Below, in pieces: positions 43,858 to 52,902 of a stretch of DNA of 64,000 nt (positions within the stretch are counted from its first letter, which is position 1; each line of letters starts with the position of its first letter). The notes under the pieces were generated by a model, which saw nothing but the letters and a program-made list of their open reading frames with translations, ran no database searches and had not been told where the DNA came from. A program made the translations under genes and the position numbers. Source of the DNA: Stagnihabitans tardus (GTDB taxonomy: Bacteria > Pseudomonadota > Alphaproteobacteria > Rhodobacterales > Rhodobacteraceae); assembly GCF_009925085.1 (NCBI RefSeq), contig NZ_JAABNR010000010.1:62001-126000 (forward strand), in the 5' to 3' direction.

Positions 43858-45216
43858 ATGACCCTGATTGCCGGTATCGACCCCGCCCGACTGGAGGCTC
43901 TGCGCAGCCGTGAGGCCGCCCGTTTCGTGGCGGCGCATCCGAAATCGGCGGCGGCCCTGGCGCGCGGGGCGGGGAACTACCTGGACGGCGTGCCGCTGCA
44001 TTGGATGAAGGACTGGCCGATGCCGCATCTGCCGGTGGTCGAAAGCGCCAAGGGGGCGCGGATCACCGATATCGACGGCCATACGATCCATGACTTCTGC
44101 CTGGGCGACACGGGGTCGATGTTCGGCCATTCTCCGCCCCCCGTGGCCCGCGCGATCAAGGCCCAGGCGGGCAGGGGGCTGACCTACATGCTGCCCTCCG
44201 AGGCCGCGCTGGAGGCCGGGCGGCTGCTGACCGCGACCTTCGGCGCCTTTGAATGGCAGATTGCGACGACCGCGACCGATGCCAACCGCTTTGCTCTGCG
44301 GGTGGCGCGGGCGGTGACGGGGCGGCCCAAGGTCCTGGTCTTTCACGGCTGCTATCACGGCACGGTGGATGACGCGATGGTCTGCCTTGAGAATGGCGTG
44401 ACGGTCAACCGCCCCGGGCTTCTGGGCCAGGTGGCGGACCTCACCCAACTGGCCGTGGCGGCGGAGTTCAACGACCTGGCTTCCGTCGAGGCCGCGCTCA
44501 AGGCCGGAGATGTCGCCGCCATCCTGACCGAGCCGGTGATGACCAACTCCTGCATGGTCCTGCCCGCGCCGGGCTTCCATGAGGGGTTGCGGGCGCTGGC
44601 CACCCAGTATGGCGCGCTCTTGATCATCGACGAGACGCATACGATCTCCTCCGGCCATGGCGGCTATACGCGGGTGCATGGGCTCCAGCCCGATATCTTC
44701 GTCGTCGGCAAATGCGTGGCGGGGGGGATACCGACCTCGGTCTGGGGGCTGAACGCCGCCACCGCCGCGCGTTACCACAAGGCCAATGCGGCCCGCGCCT
44801 CGGGTCATTCCGGCATGGGGACGACGCTTTCGGCCAATCCGATGCAATTCGCCTGCCTGGAGGCGACCTTGTCCCAGGTCATGACGCCTGGGGCCTATGC
44901 CCATATGGAAAGCCTGGCCGAGACCCTGCAACAGGGCCTCTCCAAGGCCATCGCCCAGCACAATCTCCCCTGGCACGCGATCCGCGTCGGCGCCCGGGTG
45001 GAGTTCATCTGCGCCCCCGGACCCCTGAAGAACGGGACCGAGGCGGCGCTGGCCCATGTCCATGCCGTCGAAAGCGCCGTCCATGTCGCGCTCTTGAATC
45101 GCGGCTGCCTGATTGCGCCCTTCCACAACATGATGCTGATCTCGCCCGCCACGCGCGCCCCCCAGGTCCGCGCGCTGATCCGGGCCTTTGAAGAGGTGCT
45201 GGAGGCGCTGACATGA
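43858..45216 (+). CDS. Class III (GSAM-like) PLP-dependent aminotransferase
   Basis: 452-residue fold-type I aminotransferase related to glutamate-1-semialdehyde mutase and omega-transaminases. The cofactor site is visible as FHGCYHG (near 163), ILTEPVMTN, DETHT (near 262) and the Schiff-base lysine in VVGKCVAGG (near 284). The gene is translationally coupled (four-base overlap) to a PuuA-like ligase gene, so the substrate is probably an amine or amino acid entering the gamma-glutamyl route. This is inferred from context. ATG 43858 gives the family start. Confidence 0.88.
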   Translation: MTLIAGIDPARLEALRSREAARFVAAHPKSAAALARGAGNYLDGVPLHWMKDWPMPHLPVVESAKGARITDIDGHTIHDFCLGDTGSMFGHSPPPVARAIKAQAGRGLTYMLPSEAALEAGRLLTATFGAFEWQIATTATDANRFALRVARAVTGRPKVLVFHGCYHGTVDDAMVCLENGVTVNRPGLLGQVADLTQLAVAAEFNDLASVEAALKAGDVAAILTEPVMTNSCMVLPAPGFHEGLRALATQYGALLIIDETHTISSGHGGYTRVHGLQPDIFVVGKCVAGGIPTSVWGLNAATAARYHKANAARASGHSGMGTTLSANPMQFACLEATLSQVMTPGAYAHMESLAETLQQGLSKAIAQHNLPWHAIRVGARVEFICAPGPLKNGTEAALAHVHAVESAVHVALLNRGCLIAPFHNMMLISPATRAPQVRALIRAFEEVLEALT

Positions 45217-46577
45217 GAGCTGACCCTTCCGAGGCCCAGGCCTTCCTGGACGCAAATCCCCAGATCGAGGCCTTTGACCTCGTCCTGATCGACGCCAATG
45301 GCATCGCGCGCGGCAAGATCATCCGGCGGCACGAGCTGACGGGCGTCTATACCTCGGGCCGCCACCTGCCGATCTCGATCCTGGGGCTGGATGTGCTGGG
45401 TGAAGATGTCGACGAGACCGGCCTCGTCTGGGACCAGGGCGATGCCGACCGCCGCGCCTGGCCTTTGCCCGGCGGCTTGAAGGCGCTGCATGGGACCAAC
45501 CGGGGCGAGGTCCAGGTCTCGCTTTACGAGCTGGACGGCGCGCCGATGACCAGCGATCCCCGGCATGCCCTGGCGGCCCAGGTCCAGGCCCTGGCCGCCG
45601 ATGGCCTGCGGGCCAGTGGCGCTTTCGAGCTGGAGTTCTTCCTTCTGGAGCCCGAGCTTGGCCCCGATGGCAAGGTCGTGGCGGCGCGGGATGTGCTGGA
45701 TGGCCGCACGGGGCGGCGGACCGATGTCTATTCGGTCGATGCCCTGCACGGCATGCTGCCCTTCCTCGACGACGTTTACGCAGCGGCCCGCCTGGCCGAT
45801 CTTCCCGCCGAGACGGCGATTTCCGAATATGCCCCCGGCCAATTCGAACTGACCCTGCATTACCGCGACGACGTGCTCCAGGCGGCCGATGACCTGTGCC
45901 GGCTCAAGCGCATCGTCAGGGCGGCGGCGCGCAAACATGGGCGGCTCGCCTGTTTCATGGCCAAGCCGCATGAAGACCGTGCGGGCTCGGGGATGCATTT
46001 CCATGTCTCCCTGTGGGACGGCAAAAGGAACATCTTCGTCGAAGAGGTCGAGGGCGAGTGGAACGCAGCCCTGCGCCATGCCATCGGCGGGCTGGCCGCG
46101 ACGATGGGCGAGGCCATGCTGGTCTTTGCCCCCCATGCCAATTCCTGGCGCCGCTTCGTCGGCAATTCCTATGCGCCGGTGAAGCCGACCTGGGGGGTGA
46201 ACAACCGCTCGGTCGCCTTGCGCATTCCGGCGGGGGCCAAGGCGGGGCGGCGGATCGAACATCGGCCCTCGGGCGTCGATGCGAACCCCTATCTTGTGGC
46301 CACGGCCGTGCTTGCGGGGATCCGCAAGGGCCTGGCCGAGGGCATCGATCCAGGGCCCGAGACCACCGGCAACGGCTATGCCGAAAGCCCGGATGCGCCC
46401 GCCCTGCCGCGCGATTGGCGCGAGGCGATCGACATGGCAAGGGGCAGCACCTTTTTGAAGGAGGCCTTGGGCGAGGGGATGCACCGCACCTTCCTGGCCG
46501 TCATCGGGGCGGAATATGCCAGGGTGGCGCGCGAGGTCTCGGAGCTGGACCTCAAGCTTTACTTGCAGACCGTCTGA
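45213..46577 (+). CDS. Glutamine synthetase family protein (PuuA/gamma-glutamylpolyamine synthetase-like)
   Basis: 454-residue cytoplasmic ATP-dependent ligase. The N-terminal beta-grasp (DLVLIDANGIARGKIIRR) and C-terminal catalytic domain match the PuuA/GlnT branch: ELEFFLLEPE (metal ligands), GSGMHFHVSLW, NSYAPVKPTWGVNNRSVALRIP and RIEHRPSGVDANPYL. Such enzymes attach glutamate to putrescine or similar amines, starting their breakdown; whether this one uses putrescine cannot be told. The YdcSTUV-like transporter at 4-8 kb would be a natural partner. The 3' end overlaps the convergent chelatase gene by 26 bases. Confidence 0.87.
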   Translation: MRADPSEAQAFLDANPQIEAFDLVLIDANGIARGKIIRRHELTGVYTSGRHLPISILGLDVLGEDVDETGLVWDQGDADRRAWPLPGGLKALHGTNRGEVQVSLYELDGAPMTSDPRHALAAQVQALAADGLRASGAFELEFFLLEPELGPDGKVVAARDVLDGRTGRRTDVYSVDALHGMLPFLDDVYAAARLADLPAETAISEYAPGQFELTLHYRDDVLQAADDLCRLKRIVRAAARKHGRLACFMAKPHEDRAGSGMHFHVSLWDGKRNIFVEEVEGEWNAALRHAIGGLAATMGEAMLVFAPHANSWRRFVGNSYAPVKPTWGVNNRSVALRIPAGAKAGRRIEHRPSGVDANPYLVATAVLAGIRKGLAEGIDPGPETTGNGYAESPDAPALPRDWREAIDMARGSTFLKEALGEGMHRTFLAVIGAEYARVAREVSELDLKLYLQTV

Positions 46578-47241
46578 GCGCTGCGGCGATCAGGGCGGGG
46601 ACGCGGGGGTCCAATCCCAGGGGCGGCAGGCAAAGCCCCTGGAAGCCCGCTTCTTGCAGGGCTTCGGGCAGGTCATCGGTGACATGGCCTCCCTCTGCCG
46701 CGAAGAAGGGCAGGCAGAGCGCGCCTGGGCCAAAGCCCTGGGCGCTGGCGATGAAGGGCGCTTCCTCGATGAAATAGGCCTCCGCCCGGGTGAAGCCTGC
46801 GGCGCACAGGCGGGCGGCGAGGCTTTCCGCCACCTCAGCAGGCGCGCGGGATCGGCCGGAGCCATGGGCTGCGATCAGCACGGGCGTGGTGGCGGGGCTT
46901 TGGCCGAGGCGCGCGGCGGCCTCGGTCGCCAGGGTCACTGCGAGGTCCTGGACCTCCTCAGCCAGACCGAAAGGGGCCAGGTGCTGCCAGTCCGCCCCGA
47001 CCTCGGCCATGCGGCGGGGCAGTTCGGTCTTGGTGAACCAGCCGCCTGCCATGAACATCGGATAGACATAACCGGGTTCTGGATCCACCGCCCGGGCCAG
47101 CGCTCCGGGCAGGGCCAGGGTGGCGAAGCGGATGTCCCAGCCGGGCAGGTGACCCGCGACCTGGCAGGCAAGCTCTCCCAGTGCCGCCTGGGCGGGTTCG
47201 GGGTCCGAGGGCTGGCCATGGGCGACGAGGAGCGCTTTCAT
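46552..47241 (-). CDS. CbiX/SirB family cobaltochelatase-like protein
   Basis: 229-residue protein with two chelatase half-domains, each starting with a metal-site motif: LLVAHGQPS at residue 4 and VLIAAHGSG near 141. Family members insert cobalt or iron into sirohydrochlorin. Cobalamin or sirohaem pathway genes are not adjacent, so the metal is uncertain. It converges on the glutamine synthetase-like gene with a 26-base overlap. Confidence 0.8.
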   Translation of the reverse strand: MKALLVAHGQPSDPEPAQAALGELACQVAGHLPGWDIRFATLALPGALARAVDPEPGYVYPMFMAGGWFTKTELPRRMAEVGADWQHLAPFGLAEEVQDLAVTLATEAAARLGQSPATTPVLIAAHGSGRSRAPAEVAESLAARLCAAGFTRAEAYFIEEAPFIASAQGFGPGALCLPFFAAEGGHVTDDLPEALQEAGFQGLCLPPLGLDPRVPALIAAALRRSASKA

Positions 47242-47271
47242 GTCAGGCAGATAGGGGACGGGGCGAGGGGG

Positions 47272-48012
47272 TCAAGGCGTGACCGGATAGGGCCAGGGCG
47301 CCTGGGAGAAGGTGCCGCCGTCGACGTAAAGCGTCTGGCCCGTGACGAAGGCCGCGGCCTCCGAGATGAAGAAGAGCATCGGCCCCACGAGGTCTTGCGG
47401 CGTGCCGATGCGGCGGAGGGGGGTGATGGGCGACCAGGTGGCGGCGTAGTCGCCGGATTCGGAGGCCGTGCGCTCGGTCGCGATGGCGCCGGGGGCGATG
47501 CAGTTGACGCGGATGCCGTGTGGCCCGAGTTCACTGGCGGCGACCTTGGTGAATTGCTCGATCCCGCCCTTGGAAGCGGTGTAATCGACAAGCCGCGGGA
47601 AGGCGTGCTTGTTGCAGCCAGAGCCGAGCGTGATGATCGAACCGCCATGGCCTGCGGCGATCATGGCTTTCGCCGCCGCTTGGGTGTTCAGGAAAGTCCC
47701 GCGCAGGTTCGTCGCCATGACGCGGTCCCATTGGTCGGCGCCCAGGTCCAGAAGCGAGGACCAGGTCTGGATGCCCGCGTTGCAGATCATCACCCGGGGG
47801 GCCTCTCCGGCCCAGTCAACTGCCTTGGCGTGGAAATCCGCGACCTGGGCGGGGTCTCCGGCGTCGGAATGCAGCGCAAGGCCGCCCACTTCGGCGGCGA
47901 GGTCAGTGGCCGCGTCCAGGTGGGTGAAGGCGACCTTGTAGCCCGCGCTCGCCAGTCCTTTGACGAGGTGGCTTCCGATGGCCGAGGTTCCGGCAGTGAC
48001 GAGGGCAAGCAT
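47272..48012 (-). CDS. Short-chain dehydrogenase/reductase (SDR)
   Basis: 246-residue classical SDR oxidoreductase. It has a Rossmann cofactor loop VTAGTSAIGSHL (the usual TGxxxGIG is altered to TAGTSAIG), CNAGI (near 79), a serine in TLGSG, and the catalytic DYTASKGG (near 150), then the NCIAPGAI loop. Substrate unknown. ATG 48012 is chosen; the longer upstream frame runs through the repeat block. Three repeat copies separate it from the proline iminopeptidase gene. Confidence 0.88.
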   Translation of the reverse strand: MLALVTAGTSAIGSHLVKGLASAGYKVAFTHLDAATDLAAEVGGLALHSDAGDPAQVADFHAKAVDWAGEAPRVMICNAGIQTWSSLLDLGADQWDRVMATNLRGTFLNTQAAAKAMIAAGHGGSIITLGSGCNKHAFPRLVDYTASKGGIEQFTKVAASELGPHGIRVNCIAPGAIATERTASESGDYAATWSPITPLRRIGTPQDLVGPMLFFISEAAAFVTGQTLYVDGGTFSQAPWPYPVTP

Positions 48013-48060
48013 GGGGGTCTCCTTTCGCCGCAGGGTAGCTTTTGACGCCTGCGGGGGGAA

Positions 48061-48205
48061 GGGGGCGCTGCCCCCGGCCTGCGGCCTCCCCCGGGATATT
48101 TGGGCCAAGTGTGAAAGGGGGAAGGAAGAAAGGGAGTATTTGAGCCAAATTGAAAGCAGGGGGCCGGGGGCGGCAAGGGAGTATTTGGGCAAGCATGAAA
48201 GGGGC
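48061..48205 (+). repeat. Three tandem copies (F, G, H) of the dispersed palindromic element
   Basis: Copy F: hairpin GGGGGC-GCT-GCCCCC (48061-48075) and block 48088-48118 with GTGTGAAAGG end. Copy G: 48133-48158 with TATTTGAGCCAAATTGAAAG. Copy H: 48177-48203 with TATTTGGGCAAGCATGAAAG. All face the same way, between divergent SDR and pip genes. The copies are increasingly degenerate. Confidence 0.8.
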
Positions 48206-48252
48206 TTGAGTTCGGACGCCTGGCCGTCAGGATGGGGCCAAAGGAGAGCCCC

Positions 48253-49209
48253 ATGACCCCAGTTGCTGACCGTCGTCCCCTGTATCCCTCGATCCCGGCT
48301 GGCCGCGAGGGGCGGCTGCGGGTGAGCGCCTTGCACGAGATTCGCTGGGAGGAGAGCGGCAATCCCTTGGGCAAGCCTGTGGTCGTGCTGCATGGGGGGC
48401 CGGGGTCGGGCGTGTCGGACTTCATCCGGCGCGGGCATGATCCGGCGCGCTATCGCATCATCTCTTTCGATCAGCGGGGCTGTGGCGGCTCGACGCCCTT
48501 TGCGGAGTTGGAGGGCAATACGACCTGGGACCTGGTGGCCGATATGGAGAAGTTGCGGGTCCACCTGGGGGTGGAGCGCTGGCAGGTGGTGGGGGGGTCG
48601 TGGGGGTCCACCCTGGCGCTGGTCTACGCGATCAGCCATCCTTCGCGGGTCACGGAGTTGGTCCTGCGCGGCATCTTCATGCTGCGGCAGGAGGAGGTGG
48701 ACTGGTTCTATGAATGGGGCGGGGCGTCCTTCCTGTTTCCCGAGGCCTTTGCGGATTACGCGGCGGGGGTGAGCGGGCGCGGGTCGCTGGTGGCGGAATA
48801 CCACCGGGTCCTGACCGGGCCCGACACGCCCGAGCGGCGCCGGGCCGCCATGGCCTGGACGCTGTGGGAGGCGCGGACGATTTCGCTCTTGCCCGACCCC
48901 AAGCGCGAGGCGGCCTGGGAGGATGACCGTTTCGCCCTGGCCTTCGCGCGGATCGAGAATCACTACTTCATGCATCGGGGCTTCTTCGACCGCGACGACT
49001 GGATCCTGGCCCATGCCGACCGGCTGAAGGACATCCCCGGGGTCATCATCCATGGCCGCTATGACGCCTGCACGCCGGTCAAGAACGCCGTCGATCTGGC
49101 TGCGGCCTGGCCCGAGGCGCGGTTGGTGATCATCGACGACGCGGGCCATACCGGGGTCGAACCCGGGATTGCCGATGCCATGGTGCGCGCCACCGATGCA
49201 TTTGCCTGA
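48253..49209 (+). CDS. pip: Proline iminopeptidase
   Basis: Alpha/beta hydrolase that releases N-terminal proline from peptides. 318 residues from ATG 48253 (AAGGAG six bases upstream). Conserved HGGPGSGVSDF (oxyanion region, near 47), FDQRGCGGSTPF, and the nucleophile in GGSWGSTLAL (near 115); the acid is in GRYDACTP and the histidine in AGHTG. It stands ahead of a peptide transporter operon and an M19 dipeptidase, forming a peptide-use group. Confidence 0.92.
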   Translation: MTPVADRRPLYPSIPAGREGRLRVSALHEIRWEESGNPLGKPVVVLHGGPGSGVSDFIRRGHDPARYRIISFDQRGCGGSTPFAELEGNTTWDLVADMEKLRVHLGVERWQVVGGSWGSTLALVYAISHPSRVTELVLRGIFMLRQEEVDWFYEWGGASFLFPEAFADYAAGVSGRGSLVAEYHRVLTGPDTPERRRAAMAWTLWEARTISLLPDPKREAAWEDDRFALAFARIENHYFMHRGFFDRDDWILAHADRLKDIPGVIIHGRYDACTPVKNAVDLAAAWPEARLVIIDDAGHTGVEPGIADAMVRATDAFA

Positions 49210-49342
49210 AGAACGGGCAGGGCGCTCGCCGGGGGCAAAGGTTCTGTTGACATCTGCGTGAAGAAGTTGCCCAATCGGTCAGGAACCAAAGACGGGACTC
49301 ATCCCGCGAAGATAAAATTCCAACGATGACAGGGAGTTGCTG

Positions 49343-50941
49343 ATGACCTTTCTTCCTCTTGCCCGCAAGGCTGGGGCTGCTGCCCTCGCAGGGCTGCTGC
49401 TGACCGCGGCGCCGACCGCGCTTTTCGCGGAGACGCCTGCCGATACGCTCGTGGTGGCCTCGGCCATCGACGATATCGTGTCCCTGGACCCGGCCGAGGC
49501 CTATGAGTTCTCGGGCCTCGACATGGTCAACAACGTCTATGACGGGCTGGTGGAAATCAACCCGGTGACGCTGGAGCTGGAGCCGGGCCTGGCCGAAAGC
49601 TGGTCGGTGGCCGATGATGGCGTGACCTATACGTTCAAGATGAAGTCGGGCGTCACCTTTGCCTCGGGCAATCCGGTGACGGCGGATTCTGCCGCCTGGT
49701 CGCTGCAACGCGCGGTCAAGCTGAACAAGACCCCGGCCTTCATCCTGAACCAGTTCGGCTGGACGGCGGAGAATGTCGACAGCATGATCACCGCCTCGGG
49801 CGATGTGCTGACGATCAAGGTCGACAAGCCCTTCGCGCCGACCTTCCTCTACAACTGCCTGACCGCTGGCGTGGCCTCGATCGTCGATGCCGAGACGGTC
49901 AAGACCCATGACGTCGCGGGCGACATGGGCAACGAATGGCTGAAGTCGAACTCGGCCGGGACCGGGGCTTATGTCCTGGCCTCCTTCAAGCCCAACGAGG
50001 GCATGGTCCTGACCGCGCGTCCGGGCTACTGGCGCGGCGATGCCAAGATCGCCAATGTCTTCATCCAGCATATCCCCGAAGCCGCGACCGAGCGTCTGCA
50101 GCTGGAAAAGGGTGACATCGACGTGGCGCGCAGCCTGACGCCGACCGATGTCGAGGGCATGGCGGGCAATGCCGATGTCAAGATCCAGTCCGACGTGGGC
50201 GGCCAAGTCTACTACATGGCCTTCAACCAGAAGAACGAGAACTACAAGAACGCCAAGTTCCTCGATGCGATGCGCTGGGCCATCGACTACCAGGGCATGG
50301 CCGACACGATCATGAAGGGCGCGGTCATCCCGCACCAGGCCTTCCTGCCCAAGGGCTATCTCGGCGCGCTGGACGACCTGCCCTATAGCCTCGACCTGGA
50401 AAAGGCCAAGGCGCTTCTGGCGGAATCGGGGATCGAAAACCCGACGATCAAGCTCTCGGTCCGCAACTCGGCCGACCGGATCGACGTTGCGACCTCGATC
50501 CAGAACACCTTCGGCCAGGCGGGCATCAAGGTCGAGCTCGACGTGGGTGAGGGTGCCGATCAGCTGAAGGCCTACCGCGCCCGGACCCATGATGCGACGC
50601 TGCAGACCTGGGGCCCGGATTATCCTGATCCGAACACCAACTCCTCGACCTTCGCGGAAAACCCCGACAACTCGGACGAGGCCAACAACACGGGCTACCT
50701 GGCCTGGCGCAACGCCTATGACCCGGGCGAGATGACCGCCATGAGCCAGGCCGCCGTGATGGAGCGTGATCCCGCCAAGCGCGTCGAGATGTATGCCGAG
50801 ATCCAGAAGAAGCACCGCGAGACCTCGCCCTTCATCCTGATGTTCCAGCAGGCGCGTCAGACCGGCCTGCGGGCCGGGGTCGAAGGCTTCTATACCGGTG
50901 GCGCGGTGGATGCCGCCGCCTACTGGCTGGCCACGAAGTAA
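49343..50941 (+). CDS. Peptide-type ABC transporter substrate-binding protein (DppA/OppA family)
   Basis: 532-residue periplasmic binding protein of the SBP_bac_5 family, with a signal peptide (MTFLPLARKAGAAALAGLLL, cleavage after FA). Typical features are IVSLDPAEAYEFSG and LESWSV-type stretches and the C-terminal NTNSSTFAENPDNSDEAN region. ATG 49343 follows AGGGAG. It begins a five-gene transporter operon; a hairpin directly behind it probably keeps its mRNA more abundant than that of the permeases. Ligand unknown, peptides likely. Confidence 0.9.
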   Translation: MTFLPLARKAGAAALAGLLLTAAPTALFAETPADTLVVASAIDDIVSLDPAEAYEFSGLDMVNNVYDGLVEINPVTLELEPGLAESWSVADDGVTYTFKMKSGVTFASGNPVTADSAAWSLQRAVKLNKTPAFILNQFGWTAENVDSMITASGDVLTIKVDKPFAPTFLYNCLTAGVASIVDAETVKTHDVAGDMGNEWLKSNSAGTGAYVLASFKPNEGMVLTARPGYWRGDAKIANVFIQHIPEAATERLQLEKGDIDVARSLTPTDVEGMAGNADVKIQSDVGGQVYYMAFNQKNENYKNAKFLDAMRWAIDYQGMADTIMKGAVIPHQAFLPKGYLGALDDLPYSLDLEKAKALLAESGIENPTIKLSVRNSADRIDVATSIQNTFGQAGIKVELDVGEGADQLKAYRARTHDATLQTWGPDYPDPNTNSSTFAENPDNSDEANNTGYLAWRNAYDPGEMTAMSQAAVMERDPAKRVEMYAEIQKKHRETSPFILMFQQARQTGLRAGVEGFYTGGAVDAAAYWLATK

Positions 50942-50947
50942 AGGCAT

Positions 50948-50974
50948 GGCGCCGTGGGGATGACCCACGGCGCC
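50948..50974 (+). promoter_or_regulatory. Stem-loop between binding-protein and permease genes
   Basis: Perfect 11-bp stem GGCGCCGTGGG/CCCACGGCGCC with a five-base loop, followed by TTTCCC. It lies seven bases after the binding-protein stop and six before the permease ATG. Such hairpins stabilise upstream mRNA or limit read-through, giving more binding protein than permease. Confidence 0.7.
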
Positions 50975-50980
50975 TTTCCC

Positions 50981-52006
50981 ATGACCCCTTTCCTGAAGCA
51001 AACGGGCAAGACCCTGTTTTCGCTGGCCCTGACCTTTCTGGGCCTGCTGATCGTCACATTCATCATCGCCCGCGTGGTCCCGGTCGATCCGGTCACCGCC
51101 ATCCTGGGCGAGCGCGCGACGGGCGAACAGATCGCCGAGATGCGGGCCAAGCTCGGCCTCGATGACCCGATCTGGAAGCAGTTCGGCATCTATCTCTGGG
51201 ATGTGATTCATTTCGACCTCGGCACCTCGATCCGCACCCGCGAGCCGGTGCTGGAGGAGGTCGGCCGCTATTTCCCCGCCACCCTGGAATTGTCCACCCT
51301 CGCCACGATCTTCGGCGTCCTCTTCGGTGTCCCGGCGGGCGTGCTGGGCGCGACGCGGCCCGGGTCGGTCTTTGACCAGTTCACCAGGCTTTTCGGGTTG
51401 ATCGGCTATTCGGTCCCCGTCTTTTGGCTGAGCCTCATCGGGCTTCTCTTGTTCTACGGCCAGTTGGGCTGGGTCGGCGGGCCGGGGCGGCTCGATAGCA
51501 TGTATGACATGATGTATGACATGAAGGTCCCCGCCGTCACCCATATGATCCTGATCGACACGGCGCTGGCCGGAGAGTGGGACATGTGGAGGAACGCGGT
51601 GTCCCACATCATCCTGCCTGCGGGGATCCTCGCCTGGCTCTCGATGGCCTATATCTCGCGCATGACGCGGTCCTTCATGATGAATGAGATGGGGCAGGAA
51701 TATATCACCACCGCCCGCGTCAAGGGCATGCCCGAGGGCCGCGTCATCTGGGTCCATGGGCTGCGCAACACGATGGTGCCGCTGATCACCGTGATTGCGC
51801 TCTCCTACGCCTATCTCCTGGAGGGCGCCGTCCTGACCGAGACGATCTTCGCCTGGCCGGGCCTTGGCCGCTACATCACCGACGCGCTCTTGATCGGCGA
51901 CATGCCTGCCGTTCTGGGCGGCACCATCGTCGTGGGCGCCGTCTATATCGGGCTGAACATGCTCTCTGACATCCTGTACCGCCTGGCAGATCCGAGGGCC
52001 CGATGA
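50981..52006 (+). CDS. Peptide-type ABC transporter permease (DppB-like)
   Basis: 341-residue inner-membrane permease with six hydrophobic segments and the family signature near the C-terminus (ARVKGMPEGRVIWVHGLRN). ATG 50981 is preferred over upstream GTG/ATG codons (50954, 50960) because those lie in the stem-loop. Overlaps the next permease gene by four bases. Confidence 0.9.
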   Translation: MTPFLKQTGKTLFSLALTFLGLLIVTFIIARVVPVDPVTAILGERATGEQIAEMRAKLGLDDPIWKQFGIYLWDVIHFDLGTSIRTREPVLEEVGRYFPATLELSTLATIFGVLFGVPAGVLGATRPGSVFDQFTRLFGLIGYSVPVFWLSLIGLLLFYGQLGWVGGPGRLDSMYDMMYDMKVPAVTHMILIDTALAGEWDMWRNAVSHIILPAGILAWLSMAYISRMTRSFMMNEMGQEYITTARVKGMPEGRVIWVHGLRNTMVPLITVIALSYAYLLEGAVLTETIFAWPGLGRYITDALLIGDMPAVLGGTIVVGAVYIGLNMLSDILYRLADPRAR

Positions 52007-52902
52007 CCTGGAACGAATGGCTCCTTGACCCCAACCCCAAGTCCCGCGCCCAGTCCCGCGCGGGGCAGGCCTGGCTGCAATGGTTGCGCTTTCGGCGCAA
52101 TCACCTGGCCATGGCGGGGCTTTTCATCACGCTCGCCCTGGTCCTGGCCGCGATCTTCGCGCCCTGGATCGCGCCGCATGACCCTATCGCGCAGTCTCTG
52201 GCCGACCGCTTGCAGCCGCCCCTGACCCCGGGCCACCTGATGGGCACGGATGATTTCGGCCGCGATATCCTCAGCCGCATCCTCTACGGCAGCCGCATCA
52301 CGCTTTACATCGTGGGCCTGGTGATCCTGACCGCCCCCGTGGCTGGCCTGATCATCGGCACGGTGGCGGGCTATTTCGGCGGCTGGGTCGATGCGGTGCT
52401 CATGCGGATCACCGACATCTTCCTCGCCTTCCCCAAGCTGATCCTGGCGCTCGCCCTCGTCGCCGTCCTCGGCAAGGGGATGGAGAATGCCGTCCTCGCC
52501 ATCGCCCTGACCTCCTGGCCGCCCTATGCAAGGGTCGCAAGGGCCGAGACCCTGACCGTCCGAAACTCCGACTACATCGCCGCCGTGAGGCTGCAAGGCG
52601 CGGGCGCCACGCGGATCATCTGGGGCCATGTCATGCCGATGTGCCTGCCCTCGGTGATTATCCGAGTCACCTTGGACATGGCAGGCATCATCCTGACCGC
52701 CGCGGGCCTGGGCTTCCTCGGCCTTGGCGTGCAGCCGCCGGACCCGGAATGGGGCGTCATGATCTCCGCCGGCCGCAAGTTCCTGTTCGAGCAATGGTGG
52801 GTCGCCACCATGCCCGGCCTTGCGATCTTCCTGGTCTCATTGGGCTTCAACCTGATGGGAGACGGCCTCCGCGACGTCCTCGACCCCAAGGGGGCGCGAT
52901 GA
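52003..52902 (+). CDS. Peptide-type ABC transporter permease (DppC-like)
   Basis: 299-residue second permease. It has the DppC N-terminal extension (a basic segment, LQWLRFRRNHLAM) and the GTDDFGRDILSRILYGSRITL motif near residue 80, with an EAA-like loop (RLQGAGATRIIWGHVMP). Overlaps the ATPase gene by four bases. Confidence 0.92.
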   Translation: MTWNEWLLDPNPKSRAQSRAGQAWLQWLRFRRNHLAMAGLFITLALVLAAIFAPWIAPHDPIAQSLADRLQPPLTPGHLMGTDDFGRDILSRILYGSRITLYIVGLVILTAPVAGLIIGTVAGYFGGWVDAVLMRITDIFLAFPKLILALALVAVLGKGMENAVLAIALTSWPPYARVARAETLTVRNSDYIAAVRLQGAGATRIIWGHVMPMCLPSVIIRVTLDMAGIILTAAGLGFLGLGVQPPDPEWGVMISAGRKFLFEQWWVATMPGLAIFLVSLGFNLMGDGLRDVLDPKGAR

